Assembly (NCBI RefSeq): GCF_020166495.1
Contig: NZ_JAINZS010000001.1
Span: 490,561-554,560, forward strand
Direction: 5' to 3'
Source: Robertkochia aurantiaca
GTDB lineage: Bacteria; Bacteroidota; Bacteroidia; Flavobacteriales; Flavobacteriaceae
DNA length: 64,000 bases
The position numbers and the translations under genes were made by a program. Positions 17,790 through 26,997 of this stretch are shown here, piece by piece. The notes under the pieces are model-generated. The model did no database searches. It worked only from the letters and a program-made list of their open reading frames with translations, and was not told the origin of the DNA. Each line of letters starts with the position of its first letter. Position 1 is the stretch's first letter.

Positions 17790-18659
17790 TCAGATCTTAT
17801 CAATAACCGACCCTAACAGCCGAAAAATGGGTCGGGAAGCCGATTTCTTTTTCCAGCTGTCGTCGTATTCGATTTTTCTTTTTCCCTGCCGGTTCGGAGT
17901 ACCACCCACAGCGTGGTCTCTTTCGATTACCATATAGTCAGGAACCTGCAGTGCGTGCAACTGAAAAGAGTCACAAATGTGATCGATCACTGCCTGGGGC
18001 CGGCGGGCGAGGTCTTCATAACGGATAAAGATTTTATCGCTCTCATTAATACGTTCCAATGCCTGTGTGCATCGAAGATCATACAGTTTACTCAGCAACA
18101 TGATCTTATACCTGCCCGGCTTGCGTTCCTTTAATTTCCTGAACCATTTATGTTTCGACATGGTTACTGCACGAATGTCGCGTTTCAGGTAAATAATCTT
18201 CACATCGTATCCCAGCTTTTCATACAAGGCCAGGCCCTGGGTAGGATCTTTTGAAGAATCAACGATCACACTTGCTCCGGTCAGTTCGAAAACAGCGGTA
18301 TAGATCTGTTCAAGCAGCCTTATAATTTCATCATTTGCCTCTCCCGGCCGGTATTCACAACTTGAGAGATAAGACAACCCTTTGGCATTTTTACGCTGTA
18401 CCTCCGTAGCCTCCACCCTCTCGACACCCATATCCCGAAGTTTGCCCAGGATCTTTCCCCAGAACTCGCAAGATTCGAACGGTTCACCACAGGTACACTG
18501 CCAATTCCAGGTCCTGCCCCAGTGCCCTTTATTCAAAAAACTGTCCAGGTGAAAAAGCTCTCCTACCGTGGTCATTTGAGCACCTGTACTGAGAATGTTT
18601 TGCAGTAGTGTCGATCCCGATCGGGTATCAGACATGATATAGAGTATTTTCCTTTTCAT
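17790..18659 (-). CDS. PAPS-dependent sulfotransferase 2
   Basis: The 289-residue protein begins with MKRKILYIMSDTRSGSTLLQ, the 5'-PSB loop (RSGSTL) of the sulfotransferase superfamily. The 3'-phosphate region is IIYLKRDIRAVTMSKHKWF, followed by IRYEDLARRP, a run seen in many carbohydrate sulfotransferases. A cluster of cysteines (WQCTCGEPFESC, around residues 53-64) is unusual and could bind a metal. It sits directly upstream of wzx. Confidence 0.85.
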   Translation of the reverse strand: MKRKILYIMSDTRSGSTLLQNILSTGAQMTTVGELFHLDSFLNKGHWGRTWNWQCTCGEPFESCEFWGKILGKLRDMGVERVEATEVQRKNAKGLSYLSSCEYRPGEANDEIIRLLEQIYTAVFELTGASVIVDSSKDPTQGLALYEKLGYDVKIIYLKRDIRAVTMSKHKWFRKLKERKPGRYKIMLLSKLYDLRCTQALERINESDKIFIRYEDLARRPQAVIDHICDSFQLHALQVPDYMVIERDHAVGGTPNRQGKRKIEYDDSWKKKSASRPIFRLLGSVIDKI

Positions 18660-18850
18660 TGTTTCGTTTAGGGAGTTTAGGAGAACCGCTTACCATTTTA
18701 TCGCTTTCAAAACAGCCATTCTGCTTTTCATAATTTTTAAGTGGTACTTATTCCTTTTTATCACGCTTTTAAGCCAACACATTCCGGTGCCTGAAAGTAC
18801 TAATTTACAAGGTCATAGGAAATAGGAATTCTACCAAGCGCTCTTTTTAG

Positions 18851-18945
18851 GTGTTGTGTTGAATGATTAAGGGTTAGTGGTGAATGGTGAATGGTGAATT
18901 ACAATTTCAAAGCATAATGGCTTAACGGCTTAACGACAATATCCC
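18851..18945. repeat. Short repeat tract downstream of sulfotransferase 3
   Basis: GTTAGTGGTGAATGGTGAATGG 7-mer-like units are followed by two copies of GGCTTAAC. The tract ends at the stop codon of the - strand sulfotransferase gene. Confidence 0.6.
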
Positions 18946-19796
18946 TAATCATTCCAGTGAAACCGGCGTTCCAATAATTCTTCGAGTTGCTCGTTCGCGG
19001 GCTTATACCACTGATTGAGATCTCTGAGCAGTGCGGGGTCCGGCTTACTGTACCCGTGCTGATTGTGCGCTCTCTCAAAATCGATCCCTGTGAATTTTTC
19101 CAATCTGAGGTAGTCCATTACTTTAAAGACCTCTTCCCTGGTATGACTATAGAAATCTTCACTTTTCAGGATCAGGAATTGTTCCCGGTCGAAATGCCTG
19201 AACCATCTTTGCAATTGTTCGGCATAAAGTCCGCGGCTGAGATATGAAAAGGTCTTGATCTTCCACGGATCCTGCAGATCCCGCTCTTCCTGTAATCGGG
19301 CATCAAACCCCTTCTGAAACAAGTCTTGCAAAGAGCGTTGTTCTACCCCTTTTCTTTTCATGTGATGAAGATGCGATATGGCCCGTTTGGCCGGGTTTCG
19401 CAACAGCACGATAAAGCGAATGTCAGGAAGCAGGTTCTTTACCCTTTCGGGAACTGCCGGGTCAAAAAGATAGAGGGGGGTGGCTTCACCACTGATCTTC
19501 CCGTTCATTTCATCACGGTAAGGAAAGAAGGACCGATAATACCGGGGGCCCCTGTCATAGGTCTCGTCAAAAAAGTGGATCTCCTTTCGTTTGATCTCCT
19601 GCACATCAGGATGTTGCTCCAGGTAGTTGAACAGAGAGGTCGTGCCTGCCTTCTGGGCGCCGATCACCATGAAATCCGGCAATACCCTTAAAGAGGCCGA
19701 CCAATATCGCGGAAGCATCGTCGCCTTAAAAACCTGCTGCCTGATACCTTTCTTCAACCGGTAGACCAAATGACTCTCTGCTTCCATAGTACTCAA
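18945..19796 (-). CDS. PAPS-dependent sulfotransferase 3 (heparan-sulfate-sulfotransferase-like)
   Basis: The 283-residue protein has VIGAQKAGTTSLFNYLEQHP (5'-PSB loop KAGTTS) and then KEIHFFDE. This pair is characteristic of the NDST / heparan-sulfate O-sulfotransferase-like clade that sulfates glycans. The 3'-phosphate segment is FIVLLRNPAKRAISHLHH. It is the third sulfotransferase in under 5 kb, and all three are divergent from each other. About 285 bp without a gene separate it from sulfotransferase 2. Confidence 0.87.
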   Translation of the reverse strand: MSTMEAESHLVYRLKKGIRQQVFKATMLPRYWSASLRVLPDFMVIGAQKAGTTSLFNYLEQHPDVQEIKRKEIHFFDETYDRGPRYYRSFFPYRDEMNGKISGEATPLYLFDPAVPERVKNLLPDIRFIVLLRNPAKRAISHLHHMKRKGVEQRSLQDLFQKGFDARLQEERDLQDPWKIKTFSYLSRGLYAEQLQRWFRHFDREQFLILKSEDFYSHTREEVFKVMDYLRLEKFTGIDFERAHNQHGYSKPDPALLRDLNQWYKPANEQLEELLERRFHWND

Positions 19797-19984
19797 TGCC
19801 TTTAGGGGTAAGCCCCATTAATTGTAAGTAGCTAGATTACAAAGTATTAAGCAATTACCTGTTATAAACTCTTTAAAGGTTATTTTTAATCGACATAAAG
19901 GTGGTACACTCGTAGGGTTAGAATAACTGCACTGAAATACCGTACCGTACCGGGATCTGTACCGGCGGATTTCATCTTATCAAA

Positions 19985-21286
19985 TCAAAGCCGTTCATCA
20001 GCCTGTTCACCCAATATCCCCTTTACATCATACAAAAGTGAAGGATCTTTCCTGAGTTTTGAAAAATCTGCTTGCAGAAAGGTCTCATGCGCCACCGCCA
20101 GAACGATCGCATCGAAGCGTCTTTCAGGAAGTTCGGTAACGATCTGAAGACCATATTCCTTTTCCACTTCTAAGGGATCTGCCCAGGGATCGTACACCTG
20201 AATACGCGTTTGATACTGCTTCAGGCTATCGATCACATCGATCACCCTGGTATTTCGAACATCCGGACAGTTCTCTTTAAAGGTGATCCCCATAATGAGA
20301 ATTTCAGCCTCTTTCACCCTGATATCTTTCAGCAACATATGTCTGACCACTTCTCCGGCTACATAAGACCCCATGCTGTCGTTCAGTCTACGCCCGGCCA
20401 GAATGATCTCAGGATGGTACCCGACTTCCTGAGCTTTGGTTGCCAGGTAAAACGGATCGACTCCAATACAGTGCCCCCCTACTAAACCGGGTTGAAAAGG
20501 AAGGAAGTTCCATTTGGTACCGGCGGCTTTCAACACCTCCTGCGTATCGATATCCAGCAGGTTAAAGATCTTGGCCAGCTCATTTACAAAGGCGATATTG
20601 ATATCCCGTTGGGAGTTCTCGATCACCTTGCTGGCCTCAGCGACCTTGATGGAGGGCGCCAGGTGGGTCCCTGCTGTGATGACGCTGGCGTATAAGGCAT
20701 CAACTTTATGGGCTACTTCAGGGGTTGAGCCTGAGGTGACCTTTTTTATGGTAGCAATGCTGCGAGTCTTGTCACCGGGATTCACCCTTTCCGGAGAGTA
20801 GCCAACGAAGAAGTCTTCATTAAAGCACAAACCACTTACTTTTTCGAGTACCGGGACGCACTCTTCTTCTGTGACACCGGGGTTCACGGTGCTTTCGTAA
20901 ATGACGATGTCACTCTGCTTCAACACCTTACCAACTGCTTCACTGGCCTTTAATAAGGGGAGCAATACCGGTTGGTTGTGTTTGTCAACCGGGGTGGGTA
21001 CGGTAATGATAAAGAAATTGCAACGGGCGATATCCTGAAGAGAAGAAGAACAGTACAATCCGGGTTCAGAGAAGTCTGCATTTTGCTGCAGCACGGACTG
21101 CAGATCTGTATCATCCACCTCGAGGGTAAGGTCGTGCCCCTGATTAAGTTCTGAAACGCGGGATATATCGATATCATAGCCCACCACCGGATATTTGGTG
21201 GCGAATAAACGAGCCAGAGGCAATCCGACATAACCCAGGCCTATTACAGCTATGACCGGATGAAAATCATTCGAAGTAGTTTGCAT
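19985..21286 (-). CDS. UDP-N-acetylhexosamine 6-dehydrogenase (WbpA/TviB/VipA-like)
   Basis: The 433-residue nucleotide-sugar dehydrogenase has the Rossmann motif VIGLGYVGLPLA (14-25), TVPTPVDK and the catalytic Cys273 in GGHCIGVDPFYL. The FYL form after the cysteine marks the UDP-HexNAc dehydrogenases (UDP-GlcNAc or UDP-GalNAc to the uronate) rather than UDP-glucose dehydrogenase. It would supply an acidic amino sugar to the polysaccharide. The exact sugar cannot be read from sequence. Confidence 0.88.
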   Translation of the reverse strand: MQTTSNDFHPVIAVIGLGYVGLPLARLFATKYPVVGYDIDISRVSELNQGHDLTLEVDDTDLQSVLQQNADFSEPGLYCSSSLQDIARCNFFIITVPTPVDKHNQPVLLPLLKASEAVGKVLKQSDIVIYESTVNPGVTEEECVPVLEKVSGLCFNEDFFVGYSPERVNPGDKTRSIATIKKVTSGSTPEVAHKVDALYASVITAGTHLAPSIKVAEASKVIENSQRDINIAFVNELAKIFNLLDIDTQEVLKAAGTKWNFLPFQPGLVGGHCIGVDPFYLATKAQEVGYHPEIILAGRRLNDSMGSYVAGEVVRHMLLKDIRVKEAEILIMGITFKENCPDVRNTRVIDVIDSLKQYQTRIQVYDPWADPLEVEKEYGLQIVTELPERRFDAIVLAVAHETFLQADFSKLRKDPSLLYDVKGILGEQADERL

Positions 21287-21305
21287 GTATGCATTGAATT
21301 TAGAT

Positions 21306-21313
21306 CAAAGATA
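21306..21313 (-). promoter_or_regulatory. -7 promoter box TATCTTTG for the UDP-HexNAc dehydrogenase gene
   Basis: It is an exact match to the Bacteroidota consensus TAnnTTTG on the - strand, 20 bp before the start codon at 21286. No clear -33 TTG is visible. Confidence 0.5.
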
Positions 21314-21335
21314 TAATATTTGGATAAGGATTTTA

Positions 21336-21478
21336 TGGTTAGTGGTTAAGGGTTAGTGGTTAAGGGTTAAGGGTTAAGGGTTAAGGGTTAAGGGTTAAGG
21401 GTTAAGGGTTAAGGGTTAAGGGTTAAGGGTTAAGGGTTAAGGGTTAAGGGTTAAGGGTTAAGGGTTAAGGGTTAAGAA
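21336..21478. repeat. Perfect heptamer array (TTAAGGG)n
   Basis: GGTTAGTGGTTAAGGG lead-in units are followed from 21361 to about 21476 by about 16 uninterrupted copies of the 7-mer TTAAGGG. It is the most homogeneous tandem array of the window. It resembles a telomere repeat in composition only. It lies upstream of the UDP-HexNAc dehydrogenase gene and ahead of a broken four-helix-bundle gene. Confidence 0.95.
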
Positions 21479-21529
21479 AAAAGTAAATAATACATAGAAA
21501 ATAGTCTATTTTAGTGTTAAATAAAAAAC

Positions 21530-21875
21530 ATGAATGTTCTAAAAAGCAAAAGTTTTCAATTTTCACTTGATTTCATTAAATGTTATCAATCCTTAATAAC
21601 TGAAGACTAGGAATATGTTTTGAGTAAACAATTGCTAAAAGCTACTACAGCTATTGGGGCAAATTATCGGGAAGCTCAGTTCGCTGAATCCAAAAAGGAC
21701 TTTATTCAAAGTAGCAATAACGCAAAAGGAATGTGCCGAAACTATCTATTGGCTGGAACTCTTATTACAATCAGGATATAATAAGGCTGAAAAGTTAAAA
21801 CAGCATATCAAGCAAGCCGAAGAACTAATGAAATTGACAACCAGTATTATTCTTTCTGCTAAGCGTAAAAATTAA
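21530..21875 (+). pseudogene. Four-helix-bundle protein, broken by a stop codon and a frameshift
   Basis: From ATG 21530 the frame reads MNVLKSKSFQFSLDFIKCYQ and six more codons, then TAG at 21608-21610. The same frame then gives SKQLLKATTAIGANYREAQF and AESKKDFI. At about 21708 it shifts to another frame that reads VAITQKECAETIYWLELL and on to a TAA at 21875. SKQLLrs...IGAN and KECxETxYWLELL are family hallmarks. Two independent lesions make function unlikely. Confidence 0.8.
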
Positions 21876-21946
21876 ATCCCTTAAACATTAAACCTTAATA
21901 ATTATCAGTGCTTCAAAAGTGGAAAAGCTTTTCGAAAAAACGTTTT

Positions 21947-23266
21947 CTAAAACAATTTCGTAAAACCTATTCCCACCGCCGCATTCTTGTTCTCGTCACC
22001 CCAGTCGGCACCGATGAAAAGGCGTACGGGTAGCACTTTGTTCTGCCAGGTGATGTCAAGTCCGCCGGATAGGACTTCGCGTTCTCCTGAATAGGCTACG
22101 GTCGGCGTACCGTAGTTTTTCCGGTAGCTGAGCAATGCCTTGTAGCGCAGTTTCCAGAGATCACCTCCAAGGCCAAAGTGATGTACCAGCAATTCATTTA
22201 CAGCGATACCACTGCCATCTTCCGCAGGCAGGAAAAAGGGAGAGCCGATCATCCGCTTGTGATAGGTCCACCCGGAGGAAAATACGCCGTGATTGAAATA
22301 ATTATCGTTCCCGTCACTTTGGTTTTTGGTGTAATAGAATTCATAGATGAACGAGTCCCACAGTACCTCATCATCTGTTCTCTTTATAAAAACTCCATAC
22401 CGCCCGTCGGGAAAGTTCGATAACCGCATACCGGAACCGTCTTCGAACATATGATCCCAAAAGAACTCGACCCGGGTTTTGGGCCAGAACCACTGGTACC
22501 TGAGGGAATACATGGCAAGCTGGTTCCAGTCTCCCCCAATCTCAGGGGTATTCTTCGACTGATCCCGTTCCCGGGCTCCTGCCACTATGGTTGCATAGTC
22601 TGCCAGCCCGTCAAGCCACTCGGTGGTCACCGGCCAGCGACCATCGTATTGAGTAAAATGTTCGAAGCCTATAACGAATTTACTTTGAGCAGTAGCCTGG
22701 TAATGAAATCTCAGCTGCTTATGGTGAACTCTGGCCTTATCCACTGCACGGTCATCGTCCATAACATATTCACCCCATTCCGCTTCGAAAGCGAAGCTTT
22801 CCTTCCGGTCCAGGAACAAGGGCCTGGCGGTGTAAATACGCGCTCCGGGCATAGGCCTGGCATTGTTCGACCGAAGCCAAGAAGGGTCTGCTGCTGCGAG
22901 TCCACCATATTCCGGTTCAGGCTGTTTTTTCCCGGCATCGATCCCAAACCAGTAATTCTCGTAGGTGAGGTACCAGTGGTCTGCCCGAAAGGCCGGATCG
23001 CCGGCATCGGTGGCTGTGATCCCGATCCCGGCTTCAAGGAAACCCCAGCGTGAAAATTCCCGCCTGGCAGCAAAACCGGCCATTCCATATACGGTCGACT
23101 CCTCCTCTACCCTGCCAAAGTTATTGGAAGCCATCCAAAAGGGTAATTCCGCATCGGTTCCGAAATAAGCCATGCCTTCCAGCTGTCCGGAATACAGGGT
23201 TTGCTGGGCATGAGAGATCAAGGGAAAAGACAACGCAAATAGCAGGCGCTTCAGTCTGTAGCACAT
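21947..23266 (-). CDS. Wzi-like capsule-assembly outer-membrane protein
   Basis: The 439-residue protein has a cleavable signal peptide (ending in ISHAQ) and many alternating amphipathic strands with aromatic girdle residues, consistent with an outer-membrane beta-barrel. It ends in phenylalanine, as barrels often do. The opening LEGMAYFGTDAELPFWMASN and the later GLAAADPSWL resemble the Bacteroidota capsule assembly Wzi family, which attaches capsule to the outer membrane. The adjacent polysaccharide export genes fit this role. The family match is from recall and not verified. Confidence 0.68.
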   Translation of the reverse strand: MCYRLKRLLFALSFPLISHAQQTLYSGQLEGMAYFGTDAELPFWMASNNFGRVEEESTVYGMAGFAARREFSRWGFLEAGIGITATDAGDPAFRADHWYLTYENYWFGIDAGKKQPEPEYGGLAAADPSWLRSNNARPMPGARIYTARPLFLDRKESFAFEAEWGEYVMDDDRAVDKARVHHKQLRFHYQATAQSKFVIGFEHFTQYDGRWPVTTEWLDGLADYATIVAGARERDQSKNTPEIGGDWNQLAMYSLRYQWFWPKTRVEFFWDHMFEDGSGMRLSNFPDGRYGVFIKRTDDEVLWDSFIYEFYYTKNQSDGNDNYFNHGVFSSGWTYHKRMIGSPFFLPAEDGSGIAVNELLVHHFGLGGDLWKLRYKALLSYRKNYGTPTVAYSGEREVLSGGLDITWQNKVLPVRLFIGADWGDENKNAAVGIGFTKLF

Positions 23267-23384
23267 AAGTTCAGTCGGTTTTGAGTTTTGATCTGGGGTC
23301 TTCTTAGCATTCCTTTGGGAAATAATCCCTGTGGAATGCGTACTTTTAACGGGAACTAAGGTAAAATATTTCCCAATTAACGTG

Positions 23385-24119
23385 ATGATTTCCCTCTTTT
23401 CAAGTAAGGTTTCACTTAAATCGCTGTTGCATAGTCAGGTAGACATTCATTGTCATTTATTACCCGATATTGATGACGGGGCTGCCAACATCGAGGTTTC
23501 CTTTGAAATGTTACAATGGTATGAGAAACTGGGATATAAAAAGATCATCTGTACCCCTCACATCATGGAAGACCAGTACCGGTTGAATAAACAAAAGATC
23601 GACAAGGAACTGGAAGTATTCAAACCTAAAGCTCAACAAACTTTTCCGGAGATCGAGCTTTTTGCCGCGGCTGAGCACCTGGCCGATAAACAATTCGAAA
23701 CCCTGCTGCAGAATGATTTACTGGCTCCCCTTACAGATTCTATCGTTTTGTTCGAAACCGGTTTTCTGATGAGGCCTCTGAATCTGAACAAACTCATCTT
23801 TGACATGCAGAATAAAGGGTATCTGCCTGTACTGGCACATCCGGAGCGGTACAACTATATATCTTCAGAAAAGGAATACCGGGAACTCAAATCAAGAGGC
23901 GTTCTCTTACAGCTCAATATGCTGTCGGTTACCGGCCACTACGGAAGAAATATTCAGCAGAAATCAGAGATGCTGCTTACCAAAGGCTATATCGATTATA
24001 TAGGCACCGATGCGCACCGGCCTGAACACCTGGAAAAGATCTGGAATGCGAAGATCTCTAAGAAACTGGTGAAGCCGTTGGAGGTGGTTTTGCAGAGGAC
24101 CAACGAGATTTTTGGATGA
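23385..24119 (+). CDS. PHP-domain tyrosine-protein phosphatase (CpsB/CapC/YwqE family)
   Basis: Start chosen at ATG 23385, giving 244 residues beginning MISLFSSKVS. An earlier in-frame start at 23331 adds 18 residues of no known domain. Metal-binding PHP motifs are visible: DIHCHLLPDIDDGA, CTPHI, a central AEH, LAHPERYNY and the final GTDAHRPEHL. CpsB-type enzymes dephosphorylate the tyrosine cluster of Wzc-like kinases. It lies convergent to the wzc-like gene at 24.6-27.0 kb, its likely partner. Confidence 0.87.
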   Translation: MISLFSSKVSLKSLLHSQVDIHCHLLPDIDDGAANIEVSFEMLQWYEKLGYKKIICTPHIMEDQYRLNKQKIDKELEVFKPKAQQTFPEIELFAAAEHLADKQFETLLQNDLLAPLTDSIVLFETGFLMRPLNLNKLIFDMQNKGYLPVLAHPERYNYISSEKEYRELKSRGVLLQLNMLSVTGHYGRNIQQKSEMLLTKGYIDYIGTDAHRPEHLEKIWNAKISKKLVKPLEVVLQRTNEIFG

Positions 24120-24150
24120 TTATAGATTGTAAATGTTAGATTGTAGATCA
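24118..24150. repeat. Short GATTGTA repeat at the phosphatase stop codon
   Basis: GATGATTATAGATTGTAAATGTTAGATTGTAGAT begins directly at the stop codon of the PHP phosphatase gene and is made of the 7-mer family used in the larger islands. Confidence 0.6.
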
Positions 24151-24199
24151 TATAGTAAATATTTTATAATAATGTTTATTTTTTACTACAAATCACATA

Positions 24200-24513
24200 A
24201 TGAATCCTGTCAAGGACTTATCATTTCAATTTGCTATTGCAGTCATTGAAACTACCAGAAATATTCAAAAGAATCACAGGGACATTACGATCAGTAAACA
24301 ATTGCTTAGATCGGGAACTTCGGTAGGTGCATTATACACGCTGAATCTAAGGCAGATTTCATACATAAATCAGCGATCGCACAGAAAGAGTGTAATGCAA
24401 CCCGCTATTGGATAGAATTGTTAAATCATACAAGTTGCCTTGATAAATCTGAATATAACAATCACAAGGCATTATCGTTTAATCTCATGATGTTTTCAGT
24501 AAAATATTACTGA
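24200..24513 (+). pseudogene. Four-helix-bundle protein, frameshifted
   Basis: ATG 24200 gives MNPVKDLSFQFAIAVIETTR, then ITISKQLLRSGTSVGALYT. After about 24340 the family sequence continues in another frame as ESKADFIHKSAIAQKECNAT, RYWIELLNH and on to TGA 24513. SKQLLRSGTSVGA and KECxATxYWIELL are typical of the family. The part encoding the REAE segment seems deleted at the frameshift. The 71-residue product of the original frame is not expected to fold. Confidence 0.82.
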
Positions 24514-24524
24514 CTACCAAGAAT

Positions 24525-24600
24525 AAGTAGGTTTACAATCACGGGATAATAAAAGCAATCCACCGATTTACAATCTAACATCTACAATCTATAATCCCAT
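24525..24600. repeat. Short-tandem-repeat tract at the wzc stop
   Basis: AAGTAGGTTTACAATC-type units and TACAATCTAACATC (inverted 7-mer family) end directly before the - strand stop codon of the wzc-like gene. Confidence 0.55.
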
Positions 24601-26985
24601 TTAAGCTGAAAGCCTCCGCTTCAACTTCTCCACAAAACCAGGCTTTTCCTCCTCCGAATAACCATAGCCATATTTATTACCGTAACCGAAATCGGCCATA
24701 TTCAGGTCATTCAATACAAGTGCAACCTTATTTAGTTTTTTTGCTTTTATGGCATCTTGAATAAAATCAGTAAATCGAAGCTCTGAATAACCTGATCTTA
24801 TAATATATAAAATCACATCAGCGTATTTACTTATAAGAAAAGTATCGGTTACCAGCAATAAAGGCGCGGTATCTAAAATAATATAATCGTATTGCTTCTT
24901 CAAGATTGAAAAAAGCGTATCCGCCCTTTTACTAAGTAACAACTCTGCCGGATTAGGAGGAATTCTTCCTGAAGTAATGAGATCCAGACTACTGTTATCG
25001 GGAGTTGAGATTGTTATATCAGCCACCGACAACCCCTCTTGATACAAATAATTGGAAAGTCCGGTCTGATTACGGTCATGCTCAAAGTATCGGGATAACT
25101 GCGGATTACGAAGGTCGGCACCTACAATTACTACCTTCTTGCCAGTCCCTGTCAAGGAAATGGCTAGGTTAGAAGCGGTAAGTGATTTTCCTTCACCTTT
25201 TGTGGAAGAGGTAACAAGGATTGTTTTTGCCATACCCTTCTGATGCTCCAGATACAAATACTGTAAATTGGTGCGCATGATCCGGAAGGCTTCTGCAAAA
25301 ATAGAGCGATCATATGGACTAATCAAACTTCTCTCTTTTTCCTCCAGATGAGGCAGTTCGCCTACAATGGGAAGTCCTGGAAGATTTTTCTCGATATCTT
25401 TACGAGTTTGTACCTTATTATTAAGTAGGTCTTTCATAAAAAGAATGAGAAAAGGGATCAACAACCCCATAATTAATCCTCCTGCCAAAACATAATTCGT
25501 TTTGGGTGCAACAGGATCTTTTGAACTGTTAGCATAATCAACGATCTTAGCTTTAGGAGCTGTAATAGCCATGGAAATAGAAGCCTCCTCCCTTTTCTGA
25601 AGAAGGAAGAGATAAAGAGCCTCTTTGATGTTTTGCTGTCTTTCTATTCCTCTGAACTCTTTTTCTTTGTCAGGTACCCCGGCAATACGATTATCCATTT
25701 GCAATTCACGATTACGCATATCTTGCAAAGCAATTTCCAAAGCTGTCCTTTGAGTCTCGAAACTTTTTAGAACTGTTTGTCGTAATTGCGAAATCTGGGA
25801 ATCAATATTTCTGACCACAGGATTTTTCTCGGTGCTATTCTCCCTTAGGTGCCCCCTTTCGATCACCAGAGTATTGTAGGTGCTGATCAACGCAGCCAGT
25901 CCTTCACTTTCTGGCCCCAGATTAGCAGGTAGTAATTTCGAATTATCACCCTGCTTAAGGTAGTCGATCATGGTATTGATCACTTCCAACTGGGTCGCCA
26001 TTTCCAGATTACGTTTGCTCACTTCGTTCGCGTTTTCGAGGAATAATTGTGCTTCAGAGGTGATGTCTGTGATCTTGTTGTTAGACTTGAATTCCACCTT
26101 ATCAGTCTCTACCGAGTCCAACTCTTCGGCTATAATTCGTAAACGGTCGTCTATGAATTCAGCCGTGTTCTTTGCAATCATATTGTTGTCTTTGATCGCA
26201 TCTTTATTATACTGATTCACCAGTTCATCGAGAATGTCCTGTGCCTTTTGTTTGACTGGATACTCCAGAGCTAAATTTATTACTGTACTGTTCCTACTTG
26301 AAAGACTTACCTGAATCCCATTCTCTAAAAGATTTGTCGCCACATCATCAATCTGATAAAAGAATAATTGATACTCTGCTTTCGGATTTTCCAGTAATTG
26401 GCGATTAATTTCCAGATTTGGAATCACTACGATTTCTCCAAATGGCAATGTGATAGTACTGCCCATCTTATAGTGTTCTACTCGATCGCCACTTTCGATT
26501 CTTATATTTTCATTATCTATAAGAGAAAATGAAAGAGGTTCTTCCGGCATTTCCGCTAACTGATTATAAGTGAGTATTTTCACAAAAAAAGGCATGGTAC
26601 TGTAAACCTCTTTTAGTCTAAAATTATTATCCCGGTAATAACTTACATTTATCCCAAGTTCAGACACAACTTTTTTGAACAAACGTCTAGAGCGCAAAAT
26701 CTCTAACTCATTGTCTACACTATTCCCTCCAAAAGAGTTCAGAACACCTAGGTCTTGAAGAGCGGATAGCTCAGATACAGCTCCTCCATTTTTATCATCC
26801 TTAATAAGAATACTCGCCTCGGTCATATAAGTTGGAATGGTAAATTCAAGATAAATAACCGAAGCTGCCACACATAAGATCACACCGATCAAAAACCATT
26901 TCCAGTTACGTAAATACTTTTGAAAAAGCTCCCTCAAATTTATTTCTTCCCCATAATAATCTTCCATAAAAACCTTCTCTTGCAT
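24601..26985 (-). CDS. wzc: Polysaccharide co-polymerase / BY-kinase, Wzc-like (copy 1)
   Basis: The 794-residue inner-membrane protein has an N-terminal Wzz domain with one membrane segment around residues 30-50, a long periplasmic coiled-coil region and a second membrane segment near 510-530. A cytoplasmic bacterial tyrosine kinase domain follows. The Walker A is SSTKGEGKS (about 590-598), Walker A' is VVIVGADLRNP and Walker B is YIILDTAPLL. The C-terminus has a tyrosine cluster (YGNKYGYGY) for autophosphorylation. It controls chain length and export of a surface polysaccharide together with Wza just upstream (12-bp gap) and the CpsB-type phosphatase nearby. Confidence 0.93.
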   Translation of the reverse strand: MQEKVFMEDYYGEEINLRELFQKYLRNWKWFLIGVILCVAASVIYLEFTIPTYMTEASILIKDDKNGGAVSELSALQDLGVLNSFGGNSVDNELEILRSRRLFKKVVSELGINVSYYRDNNFRLKEVYSTMPFFVKILTYNQLAEMPEEPLSFSLIDNENIRIESGDRVEHYKMGSTITLPFGEIVVIPNLEINRQLLENPKAEYQLFFYQIDDVATNLLENGIQVSLSSRNSTVINLALEYPVKQKAQDILDELVNQYNKDAIKDNNMIAKNTAEFIDDRLRIIAEELDSVETDKVEFKSNNKITDITSEAQLFLENANEVSKRNLEMATQLEVINTMIDYLKQGDNSKLLPANLGPESEGLAALISTYNTLVIERGHLRENSTEKNPVVRNIDSQISQLRQTVLKSFETQRTALEIALQDMRNRELQMDNRIAGVPDKEKEFRGIERQQNIKEALYLFLLQKREEASISMAITAPKAKIVDYANSSKDPVAPKTNYVLAGGLIMGLLIPFLILFMKDLLNNKVQTRKDIEKNLPGLPIVGELPHLEEKERSLISPYDRSIFAEAFRIMRTNLQYLYLEHQKGMAKTILVTSSTKGEGKSLTASNLAISLTGTGKKVVIVGADLRNPQLSRYFEHDRNQTGLSNYLYQEGLSVADITISTPDNSSLDLITSGRIPPNPAELLLSKRADTLFSILKKQYDYIILDTAPLLLVTDTFLISKYADVILYIIRSGYSELRFTDFIQDAIKAKKLNKVALVLNDLNMADFGYGNKYGYGYSEEEKPGFVEKLKRRLSA

Positions 26986-26997
26986 TGTCTTAAATGA

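Noticed and set aside
21336..21478. Telomere or linear-chromosome end
   Set aside because: The TTAAGGG array is internal, flanked by ordinary genes, and belongs to the same 7-nt repeat class as the other islands.
22451..23053. 200-codon + strand frame opposite the Wzi-like gene
   Set aside because: It is a shadow of the - strand gene with its signal peptide and barrel pattern, and encodes a Pro/Gly-rich nonsense sequence.
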